Source: Cladorrhinum sp. PSN259 (lineage: Eukaryota > Ascomycota > Sordariomycetes > Sordariales > Podosporaceae). From it: 64,000 nucleotides of DNA. The notes under the pieces were generated by a model. It ran no database searches and had not been told where the DNA came from. It was given only the letters and a program-made list of their open reading frames with translations. The stretch's first letter is position 1; each line of letters opens with the position of its first letter. The position numbers were made by a program, and so were the translations under genes. The DNA lies in the NCBI GenBank assembly GCA_033725935.1, contig MU867071.1:486392-550391 (forward strand), read 5' to 3'. Positions 21,604 through 32,059 of this stretch are shown here, piece by piece.

Positions 21604-22053
21604 TCAATCAGTAGAAGCGCAACCTCTACACCCACAGCTGACGCACTGAACCTCCCTGTCCTCTCCCTTCATCTGCGCCCTCGGTACGCGACATACGCAC
21701 GTGCTGTTGAAGTTTGTCTCCTTGGTCTGGATGCACCTCAAGCAGCAAAGCTTCTCGTAGCCCTGCTTCTTCCACTTTGCGATGAGCATCGCGTCCGCAT
21801 AGCCGTTCTTGAGCAGCCAGTCGTACAGCTGCTTTGAGATTGCTTCTTTCTCGTAGTAGAGCTCGTAAATGTACCGACTGCGCTGATGCGAAATTTGAAA
21901 AATGGGCCACTGCGCTTGATGCTTTGGTATGTTGTCTGTCGGCGTTGACTGCGCGTCCTTCATCTTGTTTGCAAAGATTAAGAGGTCCTCTTCGATGTCG
22001 CTGAAGCCGTCCGGGGGCGGCTTGCGCTTGGATGAGGGGCGGATTGCTGGCAT
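21604..22053 (-). CDS. BUD31: Spliceosome component Bud31 (G10, Cwc14)
   Basis: Intronless, 149 aa (yeast Bud31 is 157). Bud31 is an NTC-related protein in the catalytic spliceosome, placed near the U2/U6 core. Characteristic blocks are the N-terminal PPPDGFSDIEEDLLIFANKMKDA, then WPIFQISHQRSRYIYELYYEKEAISKQLYDWLLKNGYAD, and KWKKQGYEKLCCLRCIQ. The C-terminal third forms the zinc-binding Cys cluster (CCLRC, CVCRVP, CVSCGCRGC). The invariant Cys positions are all present. The gene is divergent from NOP53 with 430 bp between the starts. Confidence 0.96.
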   Translation of the reverse strand: MPAIRPSSKRKPPPDGFSDIEEDLLIFANKMKDAQSTPTDNIPKHQAQWPIFQISHQRSRYIYELYYEKEAISKQLYDWLLKNGYADAMLIAKWKKQGYEKLCCLRCIQTKETNFNSTCVCRVPRAQMKGEDREVQCVSCGCRGCASTD

Positions 22054-22483
22054 TTTTTTATGTGTCTCTTGTTTTCTCCTTCAGAAGACGTTTATTGAAT
22101 TTGCGAGGGGGTCCTTCTTTTGGTCTAGCCGTCGATTTAATGTTCTTTCTTTTTTTCGTCGGGCGAGGAGATGCTGCCGTTGAAGATGGAAGCTGTTTGG
22201 CGGGGCAAGTTAATTGTAGGGACCTGGGACTTTGAAAGTCAGCCTTCAGGCAATTCCATCTCAGCCTGGAAATAAATGACTAAGCAAGCTAGAAAGGTTC
22301 ACCCAGGTTCAGGAGGTCTCGGGAGACCCACAGCTGCACGAAAATCTTATCTTATCAACCTGTTGCCCGCTGAAATTTTGGAAAGTTCCCAGTACCCCAC
22401 AGCGTCCTTCTGGAGTGCCGCTGCTTCTGCTGTTGAAATTGAAAACACAAAGGAACAGCACCATCAAAACACAGCAATTCAAA
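22054..22483. promoter_or_regulatory. Divergent promoter BUD31 / NOP53
   Basis: The 430 bp between two start codons are T-rich on the BUD31 side and A-rich just before the NOP53 ATG. No coding feature is present. Confidence 0.6.
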
Positions 22484-23857
22484 ATGCCCGTTCTCAGATC
22501 AAAGTCGGGCAATCCTGACGCCCCATCACAGTACAAGCAACCCTCAAGAAAAGGCAAAAAGGCGTGGCGCAAGAATGTCGACGTTACAGATGTTACCAAG
22601 GGCTTGGACGAGTTGAATGAACAGATTATCGCAACGTGAGACTCACTGCACAATTTACCCTAGGATTATTTTGTCAGAAAGTACTGACAGGTTCCCAGCG
22701 GCGGCATCATTGCTGATAAGCCCTCGACCGAGCTCTTCACCCTCGATGTTAAACCAGACACCGCAGCCGTCAAAAAATTTCCCAAGCATATCAAGAAGGG
22801 CCTCAAGGCCGACGAGATCATTGCGGCCCGATCAGCAGTCCCAGCCGTTTCAAGCAAAAAGCGGCCCACTGATGGCAAGACGACCGATGGCGTGCTCCCT
22901 GTAAAGAGACAGCGTACAGAATATGTCACAGCCAAGGAGCTCAGAAGGTTAAAGAAGGTTGCCGATGGTCAGCACGATTCAACAGTCGCTGTAGTTGATG
23001 CCACATACGATGTCTGGGCAGAACCAGAGCCTGTGCCAGTAGAGCTAGAGCTCATACCTCAGAAAACCCAGCCAAAGAAGCCAAAAACGCTGCACGAGGC
23101 ACCTATCTCACTCTCGGCGAATGGCAAGGCCATCCCGGCTGTCGCAAAACCCAAGGGTGGCGCCAGTTATAATCCCGACTTCACAGAGTACCAGGAGCGT
23201 CTTGTCGAGGAGAGCGAAAAGGCTGTCGAGGCTGAGAGGAAACGTCTGGAGGAGTTGGAACTGGAGCGGATCAAGCTCGAAGCGGCAGCACGATCAGCCG
23301 CTGAGGCTGAGGCAGCCGAGGCACGTGCCGACCTATCTGAGTGGGAGGATGATTCAGCATGGGAAGGATTCGAGAGCGCCGGCGAGGAATTGAGTGTCAA
23401 GGTCAAGAGACCGCGCCGCAAGACACAGGCTGAGAGAAACAGGATCAAGCGGAGAAAGGAGGAGGAGCAGCGACTGAAGCACGAAGCGGCAATGAAGAAG
23501 AAGGCCGCCCAGGAGCACCGCATCAAGCAGATTGCGCTTGAAGTGGCTGAGAAGGAGCGCCAAATGGTTGAAAAGGTCGAGATGAGCGATCCGGATGAGG
23601 AAGGAGACGACGAAAATCTCAGGAGGAAGCAACTTGGCCGGTACAGGCTGCCAGAGAAGGACCTGGAGTTGGTTCTTCCTGACGAGCTCCAGGATTCGCT
23701 GAGACTCTTGAAGCCCGAGGGTAATTTGCTTAAGGACCGGTACAGGAATATCTTAGTTCGTGGCAAGATGGAGGCGAGGAGGAAGATTCCGTACAAGAGG
23801 CAGGCCAAGACGAAGGTTACGGAGAAGTGGACTTATAAGGATTTTGAATTGCAATGA
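22484..23857 (+). CDS. NOP53: 60S ribosome biogenesis protein Nop53 (PICT1/GLTSCR2 family)
   Basis: Two exons, 22484..22635 and 22699..23857, join in phase 2 to 436 aa. Nop53 is a nucleolar pre-60S factor that recruits the exosome helicase Mtr4 for ITS2 processing. Exon 1 encodes the conserved start with SRKGKKAWRKNVDVTDV (arginine/tryptophan GKKAWRKN signature). Exon 2 continues GGIIADKPSTELFTLD. The middle holds GGASYNPDFTEYQERLV and long charged helices (about residues 220-350). The C-terminus KDRYRNILVRGKMEARRKIPYKRQAKTKVTEKWTYKDF is the most conserved part of the family. The 63-nt intron uses donor GTGAGA and acceptor CCAG. Confidence 0.95.
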
Positions 23858-24969
23858 TTTGTTGAGGAGGGATAATATACACTCAGGGGTTTATTTCTGT
23901 TCGTTTACCCGGTTTCCAGTCCTTGAATTTCGTGAGCTCATTGCTCTCACTGACGGGAGAGGTTGTGTAAATACGGTTCTTGGTGCTTCCAATTATGTGC
24001 CGTAATCTAGATATGCGAACAAACTGTGAGGTACAGCTGTGAAAGAGTTACACATAGAGTTAGTTACTCGAGGTAAACATGCCTCCTCCGCCCGCAAGAG
24101 GATTCGAATTGCAAACTACAAGCATGTTCCGTTGAATTTCCCCGCAAAGCTCTTCATCTCAAAGCAAACGTGAGATGTAGATGTACGAATGTGAAAGTGT
24201 CCGGCTGCTCGCAGCGATTCGTTCCTGTCGTGTTGGGGGATACCGCTCTGATGAGCCAATAAGATGACGCAAAATCTAGTCCAACACCCCAGGGGGAAGG
24301 TGAGGATTCAAGTAGTAGGAAGAAGGGGAATGCGGTGAAGCGAGTGGCGAATGATGCAAGGCAGGGAAAGCTAAACCTGACGATGGGGGATAGGACGGGG
24401 TCAGGTGTGGCCACTGGTGCTCCGGCTGCTACGGCGGCTGCAAACCAGGATGTAGGAATGCAGAGAGCTTAGTCTGGGACGGGTTCCTTTTATCTGTAGT
24501 ATGAAGAAGTCAAGGGCTTGAAGCTTGAAGGGATAGCACAGGTTTTTCACCCAGCCAGAAGACTGGCACGGTTTTTCCTGTACATTAAAAGAGCTTTGCT
24601 GGACCGGCAAGTCTTGGAAAAGGCACATTTGTCCTTTCTTTCCTTAAGGCAACATAGGAATAATACCTAAAGCCCATATTTCGTCGCGGAAACGTCCCAA
24701 ACGAACCCAATCAACGACTGCCGAATATGAGGAACTCCAGCGGAACTTAGAACGACAGACGTCGAAACACAACCACGCACCCATGACACAAGTATTAATG
24801 AGTAGCATGGTGAATAAGAGAGAGAGGTATGTCAATGCCCTGGCTTGTGCTTCTTACCTTAGGTACCCGACTCATCATGAAAAGATTTTGCAAGCAGATG
24901 AACCTCAACCCTAGAAGCACTTTAGCAACCGGCAAGAGGGAACGTTTCATGGTGTTTTTTTAATAGACC
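23858..24969. other. Left part of the accessory island
   Basis: The roughly 1.1 kb between NOP53 and the DUF3435 remnant have no supported gene. Three minus-strand frames of 63-86 codons lack recognisable features. The sequence probably contains further decayed accessory DNA, but I cannot assign it. Confidence 0.45.
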
Positions 24970-25549
24970 TATGATGAGTCGAATGTCTCAAAAAAATCGA
25001 CCTTGCTGGCCTATAAGAGAGCGTTTGAAATGGTGTACGATAAATCCATACGTCCATTAGACGCAAACGTATATCAGGCACTTCACACAGTAAGAGGAAA
25101 TCGAGAATGATTGAATGAAGTTGGGGTTGACTGATTCTACAGTTGATTGAACATGACCTTGCTGGAGATTTCGGACTGAGCGCAGAACGGCGAGAGAAGC
25201 CCGTGCTATCCTTCGATGAAGTATTCCTCTTGTTGCAAACTCATTCGGGAGATGCCCGGGTTAAGTATCCAAGCGAGCGTCAGAGACTGAGTGTGCCTAC
25301 TTCACAACGGCACGGCCAAGGACCCTATGCTACAGACCCATTAATCCCGAGCAACTTGCTAGCGATTACGTCGGTCAAGACACCTGTGACGATTCTTCTT
25401 CGCAGGGCAAAAGAGAACCACAGTTCAAAACACTCACCTATAGGGACGGCTCACTCTTTACTTTGCCAAATCCGACGGGGCCAAAGGATCTCATCGCCAT
25501 GGAGATTACTTTAAGGTATACGAAGGGCTGGGAGAAAAATCCAAACCCG
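24970..25549 (+). pseudogene. Decayed DUF3435 (FluG-like, tyrosine-recombinase-like) gene fragment
   Basis: Three pieces of one protein can be read. Segment 24970-25089 gives SKKSTLLAYKRAFEMVYDKS. A plausible 53-nt intron (GTAAGA..TACAG, 25090-25142) then leads to 25143 onward: LIEHDLAGDFGLSAERREKP, VLSFDEVFLLLQTH and YPSERQRL. After PSERQRL the frame is lost. It recovers at 25433-25549 as LTYRDGSLFTLPNPTGPKDL, then MEITLRYTKGWEKNPNP. These match the order of motifs in the fungal DUF3435 family (PF11917), which includes the tyrosine recombinases that mobilise Starship elements. The conserved block between the last two pieces is scrambled, and no start or C-terminal domain remains. This is an inactive relic. 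Confidence 0.75.
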
Positions 25550-25847
25550 TGAGTAAAAGGCTTATTCATTTCATTCGATATGGCACGATAAATAGAACAT
25601 CATCAACTACACTGCTCCCACAGGCGACCCTGTCACAAGGGAGACGTGTCGCCGGCTTGTGCTCAATATGCCAGGGCAGCTGGCTGAAGCAAGCCTATTG
25701 ATAATCATCTTCAATGGCCTTGAGAAGGCCATGATATACGTAAGGGGGGGGGGGGATGTCATGTAGAGCTCCGGGCCATATATAACCCTAAACCTTGTAG
25801 GAAGATGCACTACTAGCAAGAATAAGGGTGCACCGATATGCACGGTC
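25550..25847. other. Spacer between the two accessory-gene remnants
   Basis: About 300 bp with a G12 run near 25745 and the string CTCCGGGCCATATATAACCC near 25770. Parts of that string recur inside the MITE at 50.5 kb. No coding feature is recognised. Confidence 0.4.
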
Positions 25848-27163
25848 TCATGAGTCTGCTCGATACAGCCGTCGGTTTGGCTGCAAAGGTATCCATTGGC
25901 TTAGAAAAGCCTTCATACATGCCGCCGCCGTCGCTGCCGCGTACCGCTGCCACTTCTTGGTCTTGTGGCTGTCCGCGTAGGCGCAGGCACCCTTAATCAC
26001 CACGCAAGGGAAGACATCCCACACCCCGCCCCCTATCTCGAATGCTATCACGCCCTCTTTCTGGGCGATCTCATCCCGCTCTACACCCGACCTCATCACC
26101 GTGTCGCTTGACGCCATCAGGCCAAAGTGGATGACGGGTTGCGGGGAGCTGTTGCTGCTCTGCTCTAGACGGCTGCGGCGCACCAGCTGGCCGTTGCAGC
26201 CGCACGCCTCGCACGACGCATCGTCGCGAAGGTGGCGATACGCCGCTTCGAACAGCTCGTCTTGCGCCACGCCCGGATACTCGGCCACCAGGTTCGGCGC
26301 GGCTTGGAAGTGACGCATGTGGCCGCCATCTTATCCTGCATCCTCTTCCGGCTGTGGTAGGTGCTCAACTTGGCTAGCAACGCGTGGATCTCGGTGTTCT
26401 GCCTGCCCAGCATGTCTAGGAGCTTGTCCTTGCGGACGAAACGCTCGGGCAGCTGCCGTCCGAAATCGAACTGGATTAGGCCGTTACTGACGATGACGTC
26501 GCCCAGCACCATCTCCGATCCGTCAGGCCTGAAGGGGACGACGCCGCAGATTCCCACCACAACGGCGAGCCTGATCCGCGGGAAGCTCATCCGGAAGCAG
26601 CTAGCCGCCGACCCTGCGGCGACCTTGCCTGTGTTCGGCAAGCAGGTCAGCACGACGTTGTGGCGGCCGATCACGTCGATGGAGTAGGCGTTGGTGTCGC
26701 CCTCGGCTTTGTCAAACGGCGGGCTATCGTCGTCGTCATCCCAGCGGCGGTCGAAAAGGGCTTCGACCGTCTCGGCTTCGAGAGAGAAAGCACAGATGAT
26801 GGCAATCTCAAAGTCATCGCGCGAGGTCGGGCGCGACGGTTGGCCTTGGCTTATTGGCCTACAACTGGGACTGGAGGTGCGCTCGCTGTCCGACGTAGCG
26901 GGCTGCGAGTTTGACGTCCGGGTCTGGGACAACGCATTCTGATGGCCACTCCCTTGGTGAAGCTCCTGATAGTTTGGACTGAGAGTCTGGAGATGTACTA
27001 GTCCATGGAAGAACGCGCCCGGGAACTGCTTGCCGGCGCCCATAGTGATGTTCTGATTCCCTCCCCCAGCATTGTTGAACTGGGAGTCGGCGCCGTGGTT
27101 TTTGGAAGAAGGGCTTCCGCAAAACTGTGGGACTCTGTGTCTTTGAGAAATCGTGTCAAAGTA
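25848..27163 (-). pseudogene. Frameshifted nucleoside-phosphorylase (PNP_UDP_1) gene of the fungal NLR type
   Basis: A minus-strand frame open from 27163 carries an N/G/Q-rich stretch (27094..26990: SQFNNAGGGNQNI, then GAGKQFPGAFFHG). A Ser/Thr/Pro linker follows, then a nucleoside phosphorylase-like domain. That domain contains DFEIAIICAFSLEAETVEALFD, GRHNVVLTCLPNTGKVAAGS, VVVGICGVVPF and VLGDVIVSNGLIQFDFGR. At about 26319 the homology jumps frame (…QDKMAA to MRHFQAAPNLVAEYPGVAQD), as expected from loss of one base. It continues to GVWDVFPCVVIKGACAYADS and stops at 25848. The NACHT and repeat domains that normally follow are absent. In fungi this domain is a common N-terminal module of NOD-like receptors. 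The intact gene probably began upstream with an unrecognised exon. Confidence 0.75.
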
Positions 27164-27701
27164 CTACGGGAAATCGTTGAGGGATACACAATAAATGTTA
27201 TCGAAACAGCCGGCTAGCATCTTTGATAGTGACCAAGGCCCAGAGGATATCGAATCGGACGGGCATATACCTGCGGGTCGGAATAAGATCTTGAGGACAG
27301 CATGTTCACTGGTTGCAGTCAGGGTAATGCATCACAACTCTGCGGGCTTGTTTGGCTGTCCATAATCCAAACTGACGCCATGGTGGTACTGCTGCATGAA
27401 CATGAACATGGTCATGTTGTGCGTGTGAATTGGACTTGTTGAGGATCAACCCCACCTGCAATAGCGGGCTGTTGCACAACATTATCCAGCCGCCGAGACA
27501 AGGGCCAGGCTCGGCAGAATATCGGTTAAAGGATTGAAGACGACAGCTCAATGTTCTCCAGATTTCTTATCGCAAGATAACGTCCCCTGTTCCATTTGGA
27601 ATAATTCAATCAGTCAAGTGCTCCCTTCGAACCATCAGCGCCTCCGCAGTAAACTCTTTTATCACCTTTTCAAGTCCCTTCTCAGGGCGCCAAAATTAAT
27701 C
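27164..27701. other. Right edge of the accessory island and NSA2 promoter
   Basis: About 540 bp. Short frames on both strands have no recognised domains. The last part, ending at 27701, must include the NSA2 promoter and leader. Confidence 0.45.
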
Positions 27702-28787
27702 ATGGTATGTTACTCCAGACATTCGATCTCGCAGATTCAATTTGACTAACCATTTATTTTTTTCAATCACTACAGCCTCAGAACGAGTATATCGGTATGA
27801 CTTTTCTCCTCGCAATCAACTCGCCACCCCTCCTTCCCTCTCATTCGAATTTTCGAGATCGCCGCGTTGCAGTCATTCCTAACCGATTCTTTGTTATACA
27901 GAAAGGCACAGGAAGCTTCACGGTAAGCGCCTCGATCATGAGGAGCGCACCCGCAAGAAGGCAGCCCGTGAGGGTCACAAGGCGTCCGAGAATGCTCAGA
28001 ACTTGCGCGGCTTGAGGGCCAAGCTGTACGCCAAGGAGAGACACCACCAGAAGATCCAGATGCGCAAGCAGATTAAGCAGCACGAAGAGCGCAACGTCAA
28101 GGGCGCCGCAGCCGAGAAGGAGCCGTCCCAGCCTATCCCCGCTTACCTGCTCGACCGCGCAAACCCGACCTCGGCTAAGGCGCTCAGCTCCCAGATAAAG
28201 AGCAAGCGCGCGGAGAAGGCGGCTAGGTTCTCGGTGCCGATCCCCAAGGTTAAGGGTATCAGTGAGGAGGAGTTATTCAAGGTGTATGTTCTTCCCTTCT
28301 GGGAGCCGTGGATACGGGACGTGCTTGTACTGATGATACGGGGTGAAATAGTGTCAAGACCGGCAAGAAGACTCACAAGAAGGGATGGAAGCGTGTCGTC
28401 ACGAAGCCCACGTTTGTTGGACCCGACTTCACCAGACGCCCCGTCAAGTACGAACGGTTCATTCGGCCCATGGGTCTGCGTTACAAGAAGGCCAACGTTA
28501 CGCACCCTACTCTCAACGTTACCGTCCAGCTGCCCATTTTGGGTGTCAAGAAGAACCCCAGCAATCCTTTGTATACCCAGCTTGGTGTTTTGACCAAGGG
28601 TACTATGTAAGCTTATCCTAGGTTTACCTGTGAAAAAACTGACTAACCCCGTGATTACAGTATCGAGGTGAACGTTTCAGATTTAGGTATGGTTACGGCC
28701 TCTGGTAAGATTGCATGGGGTCGTTATGCGCAGATTACCAACAACCCTGAGAATGATGGATGCTTGAACGCTGTTCTTCTTGTTTAA
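27702..28787 (+). CDS. NSA2: 60S ribosome biogenesis factor Nsa2
   Basis: Five exons, 27702..27704, 27776..27794, 27902..28283, 28352..28606 and 28661..28787, join to 261 aa, the same length as yeast Nsa2. Nsa2 is an S8e-related pre-60S factor needed for 27S pre-rRNA processing. Exon 1 is only the ATG and exon 2 encodes PQNEYI. Exon 3 restores ERHRKLHGKRLDHEERTRKK. Later blocks are YLLDRANPTSAKALSS, GISEEELFKV/VKTGKK, FVGPDFTRRPVKYERFIRP, YTQLGVLTKGTI/IEVNVSDLGMV and the C-terminal GCLNAVLLV. All four introns are GT..AG and all phases agree. The first-exon assignment rests on the exact MPQNEYIE match. Confidence 0.95.
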
Positions 28788-29112
28788 GTGGGTTATCTGA
28801 GGGAGATGGCTTGAGGGTTTCTGCAGGAGGAGATTTGACTCTACAAAAAACAAAGGAATACCACGGGGAAAGGGGGCATACTACAAAAATTACATTTCTT
28901 TTTTTTCTGGGGGCGTCTGGTGTTGGAGCTCGTTTAATATTAGGTTGTCTTTTAGGAGATTAGCTGGGATATGCTCAGTTCCTAGCACAATTTTACATTT
29001 GCAGTATATACCACTTGAACTTGTTTCTCTGATGATGTGAAAATGTTGATGAACCTGCTTGTCTCTCCAATCTCATCCTTCCAAACACCTACTCAGGCAA
29101 TTTAACTTATTC
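28788..29112. other. Convergent 3' region NSA2 / PBN1
   Basis: The 325 bp lie between two convergent stop codons and contain no recognised feature. Confidence 0.55.
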
Positions 29113-30691
29113 TCACTGCCTCTTCTTCTCTCCTTCGAGCTCCTTCTCGACGTTCGTTCCCCTGTTTCCTCCAAACACAGCACCAACCAACTTCCAAACA
29201 ACCCACAAGAACCCAAGCAAAACAGCAGCAGCCGTTCCTAGATTAACCCAATCCGCCTTTGCCAAATCCAGCACCGGCACCCTAACTTTGTTAATCAGCT
29301 CTTTACCTCCTGCAGAAGGTCTAGGCTCAACGTGCCAAAACACCGTCCTTGGTCCAAAAAGCCCGTCGTACCCTAGATTGACCTTCTCGAAAGGATTTGT
29401 AGGGAATTTGGTTCCCTCCTCTGCGTTACAGGCCCAGAATACTGCCGGGTAGGGCACGCGGATTGACGAATAACCCGTGTAGGACGGGGCAAGGTATCGA
29501 AGGTGGAGGGGGATCTCGGCCGTCCATGGCTGACCTGATTCTGATGCTGATGCTGTTGCTGATTCCGAGGGAGGAGATAGCTCGAGCAAGATGGTAGAGC
29601 CCCACGATTTGAGAACGTAGTCCGGTGCTTCTAGATCTATGGGCGACGATGCATACCGGAGCGAGGTCAAGTTCTTGGAAGCGAGGAAGAGAGGGTCGTA
29701 GAGCTGGTATTTATCGGGGAAGATTGTGTTTTGTAGGGTCAAGTACGCGTGTGGTGTGCAACTTCCGGATGTAGGCGGCCGGGAAGAGGACAGAGAAAGC
29801 TGTAATGTGGGATGGAGCCCCGTCGGGGAGAGGAATCTGGCGGAAAAGAAAGACTCCGCGTCGCGGTGTCGAGAGGGAAAAGTAAACATTGTTACGGATG
29901 GCTTCGTGTCCTGATCTAGAACTGATAGGAGACCAGAGATTCCAAGCTCATGTGGTTCCAAAGTTTTGGGCTTGTCCCCTGAGAGGATCCCGACCTCTGT
30001 GCGGGAGTTGGGGCGGGAGGTTGCATGGATTTTTTGGCGCTGGTAGGGCCATGTTGCTGTTATGCGGAGGGTGTGGGAGATTGTGTCGTAGGAGATGTCA
30101 AGTGTGTTGGCCGATGAGATAGTGGAAAGTCTGTCTTTGCAAGATTTGTCATCCAAGGGGCACAGTTGGGATTGTGCATATTGGATGAAGGGTGTGATGG
30201 TGTCGAGGGGTTGGAAGTATTGGAAGGCTGCCGAGTGGGAGAAGCGGTCACTGGGAAGAGAGGTGAATGAATCTTTGGGCGTGTGGCATGAGATTTGTGG
30301 CCCAAAGACTTTGGCGAGTGCTTCACATGGTTTGGTCCTGGGTCAGATATTAGAGGTGTTTCTGTTCGATGTTGGGGGGGGCAGGAAACGCTCACGATGT
30401 CTCCTTGATCTCATTTCCAGGGGTAAAGAAGACATGAAACCCGGGCGGAAGTCTTGCAAGCAGCGGGCTTACAGCCTCATATGCAATGGGACTAACCCAT
30501 CGGATGTGTAATTCATGAAGTCCATTCAAGAGTGACTGAAGTTCCGAGGGCAGCTCATCAAGGGCAATGGTCAATCTGTCTTCACGAACAGCTTGCACTT
30601 CAGGTGCCTTGATAACATTTCGATCAATTTTGACCTCCGCGGGGTTAATCGAGTCGCCCAACTTCTGGATAAAAGTGATTCTCTCACGCAT
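29113..30691 (-). CDS. PBN1: GPI mannosyltransferase I regulatory subunit Pbn1 (PIG-X family)
   Basis: Two exons, 30691..30396 and 30337..29113, join in phase 2 to 506 aa. Pbn1 is an ER membrane protein that stabilises Gpi14, the enzyme adding the first mannose to the GPI precursor. The start MRERITFIQ is typical of fungal Pbn1. The lumenal PIG-X region includes LHPTLQLSLSS, HAYLTLQNTIFPDKYQL, LHLRYLAPSYTGYSSIRVPYPAVFWAC, then TVFWHVEPRP. One membrane segment near the C-terminus (LGTAAAVLLGFLWVVWKLVG) is followed by a charged cytosolic tail. The 58-nt intron has donor GTGAGC and acceptor CCAG. PGA1, a subunit of the next enzyme in the pathway, lies 178 bp upstream on the same strand. Confidence 0.93.
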
Positions 30692-30869
30692 TTTTGCTTT
30701 CTTGATTCGGGTATGTTTTTGGGTTTATGAACAGGCGTCGGTGGAAGTGACGTTGAATGACAGCTCCTGGCGTACCTAGCTTCCTGCCAAGCCACAGCAG
30801 CTGCCCGCACTAAGAAGTGATTGGTCAAAGCTGTTTTGACAGCTTGACCCACACTCGAGGAACCCTTGA

Positions 30870-31624
30870 CTATTGCTGCTTCTTGTTGTCAAGAACTTCT
30901 GATGGGACTGTCATCGCGAGGCCCTGAACCCATGAAGCAATTTGGGAAGAAAGAAAAAGTGAGGCTATGGCAACAATGACAATGTAGATTACTGTTGGTG
31001 CCAAGGAACGGGGGAGTACGTTGAGTAAGAAAGGGTCGAGAATTATGTCGACGTCTACAGGTGGTACGTGCTTCATAAGTGTGCTGTTTGAGGTGAAGTA
31101 GTCTGCTGCTGATTGGATGTGAAGAAGAAGGAGCGAGGTTTGACGTTCTCCTTTTGCTTGGTGGTGATTCAAAGAAGAAGAGGAAGGGAGACGGGTCAGG
31201 GAGTAATTGTTAAGAGAGGTGATCAAATCGGGTGTGTCGAATACGTATGAGAGTGTGTAAGGGGTTAGTGTGAATGATGTGGGTTGCTACAGGCCAAGTG
31301 TTAGTTATAGGAGACGGGGGAGGGGCAATGGGGCCTTACAGTTGCTGCCCAGCAGATGCGAACTTCGTATCTCTGAGACGGGATGAGGTTATCAAGGATG
31401 AGCCATGTTGAGGAACCGTGAGGGTTGAATGGGGAAGGGAATGAGGCTGTGAGTTTTGTGTGGAGTGTTGAAGTGTTAGGTGTCAGAGTGTCGAGATTGA
31501 GGTCTGTGAGTGTTGGGTGGGCAAGGGGAATGTTGATTGTCGCCGGGCCAAGGAATATGGCTTTTTCGACATTCGCGAAGATGGGCGTCGTGAACAAGAG
31601 GATGAGGGTGATGAGGGATGCCAT
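30870..31624 (-). CDS. PGA1: GPI mannosyltransferase II subunit Pga1
   Basis: Two exons, 31624..31340 and 31286..30870, join in phase 0 to 233 aa. Pga1 partners Gpi18 (PIG-V), which adds the second mannose of the GPI core in the ER. The N-terminus is a signal peptide (MASLITLILLFTTPIFA), followed by NVEKAIFLGPATINIPLAHP. The family block is SSTWLILDNLIPSQRYEVRI, then CWAAT/QPTSFTL, split by the 53-nt intron (GTAAGG..GTAG). Near the C-terminus LAPTVIYIVIVAIASLFLSS forms the membrane anchor. The short and poorly conserved sequence lowers certainty, but topology, length and the RYEVRICWAAT motif all agree with Pga1. Confidence 0.85.
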
Positions 31625-32059
31625 TGTGTGTCTTCAGGAGACTTTGAAGCCGGACTGCCGGGTTCAGTGTGCCGGTGCTCAAGCGTGTTGAATCGATGCG
31701 GATGGTGAATTTGGTTCCTGAAGAGGAGAAGAGATGAAAACACTTAAAAAAGGACAATTTCAAGATGGAGAACAGTTTTCAATCAGCAGCACACTTTTAT
31801 TACTTTGTTTGGGATTGCAAACTTCATGACCTGGTGCCAAGAATAATTAGTTTTAGGATGCTTGTCAATCGTGTAGATAAACTGTGTGTATCGTTATTAA
31901 CACCGGGACTTGTCACTCCACTCTCAACCAACTGATGATGCCCCGCCCCCACCCAAGGAATCCGAGAGGCAGGATCAGGGCAATAGACTTCATCCGATCT
32001 TTGGAGCAGTAATCAACCAAGTGTACTGCTCATACACAGAAGGCTTTCGCATACGCAAA
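31625..32059. promoter_or_regulatory. Divergent promoter PGA1 / RPE1
   Basis: The 435 bp lie between two start codons. No coding feature is recognised; the RPE1 frame lacks an earlier ATG with family homology. Confidence 0.55.

Noticed and set aside
24154..24835. Three minus-strand frames in the accessory island
   Set aside because: Short, mutually unrelated and without motifs. They may be debris but are not callable genes.
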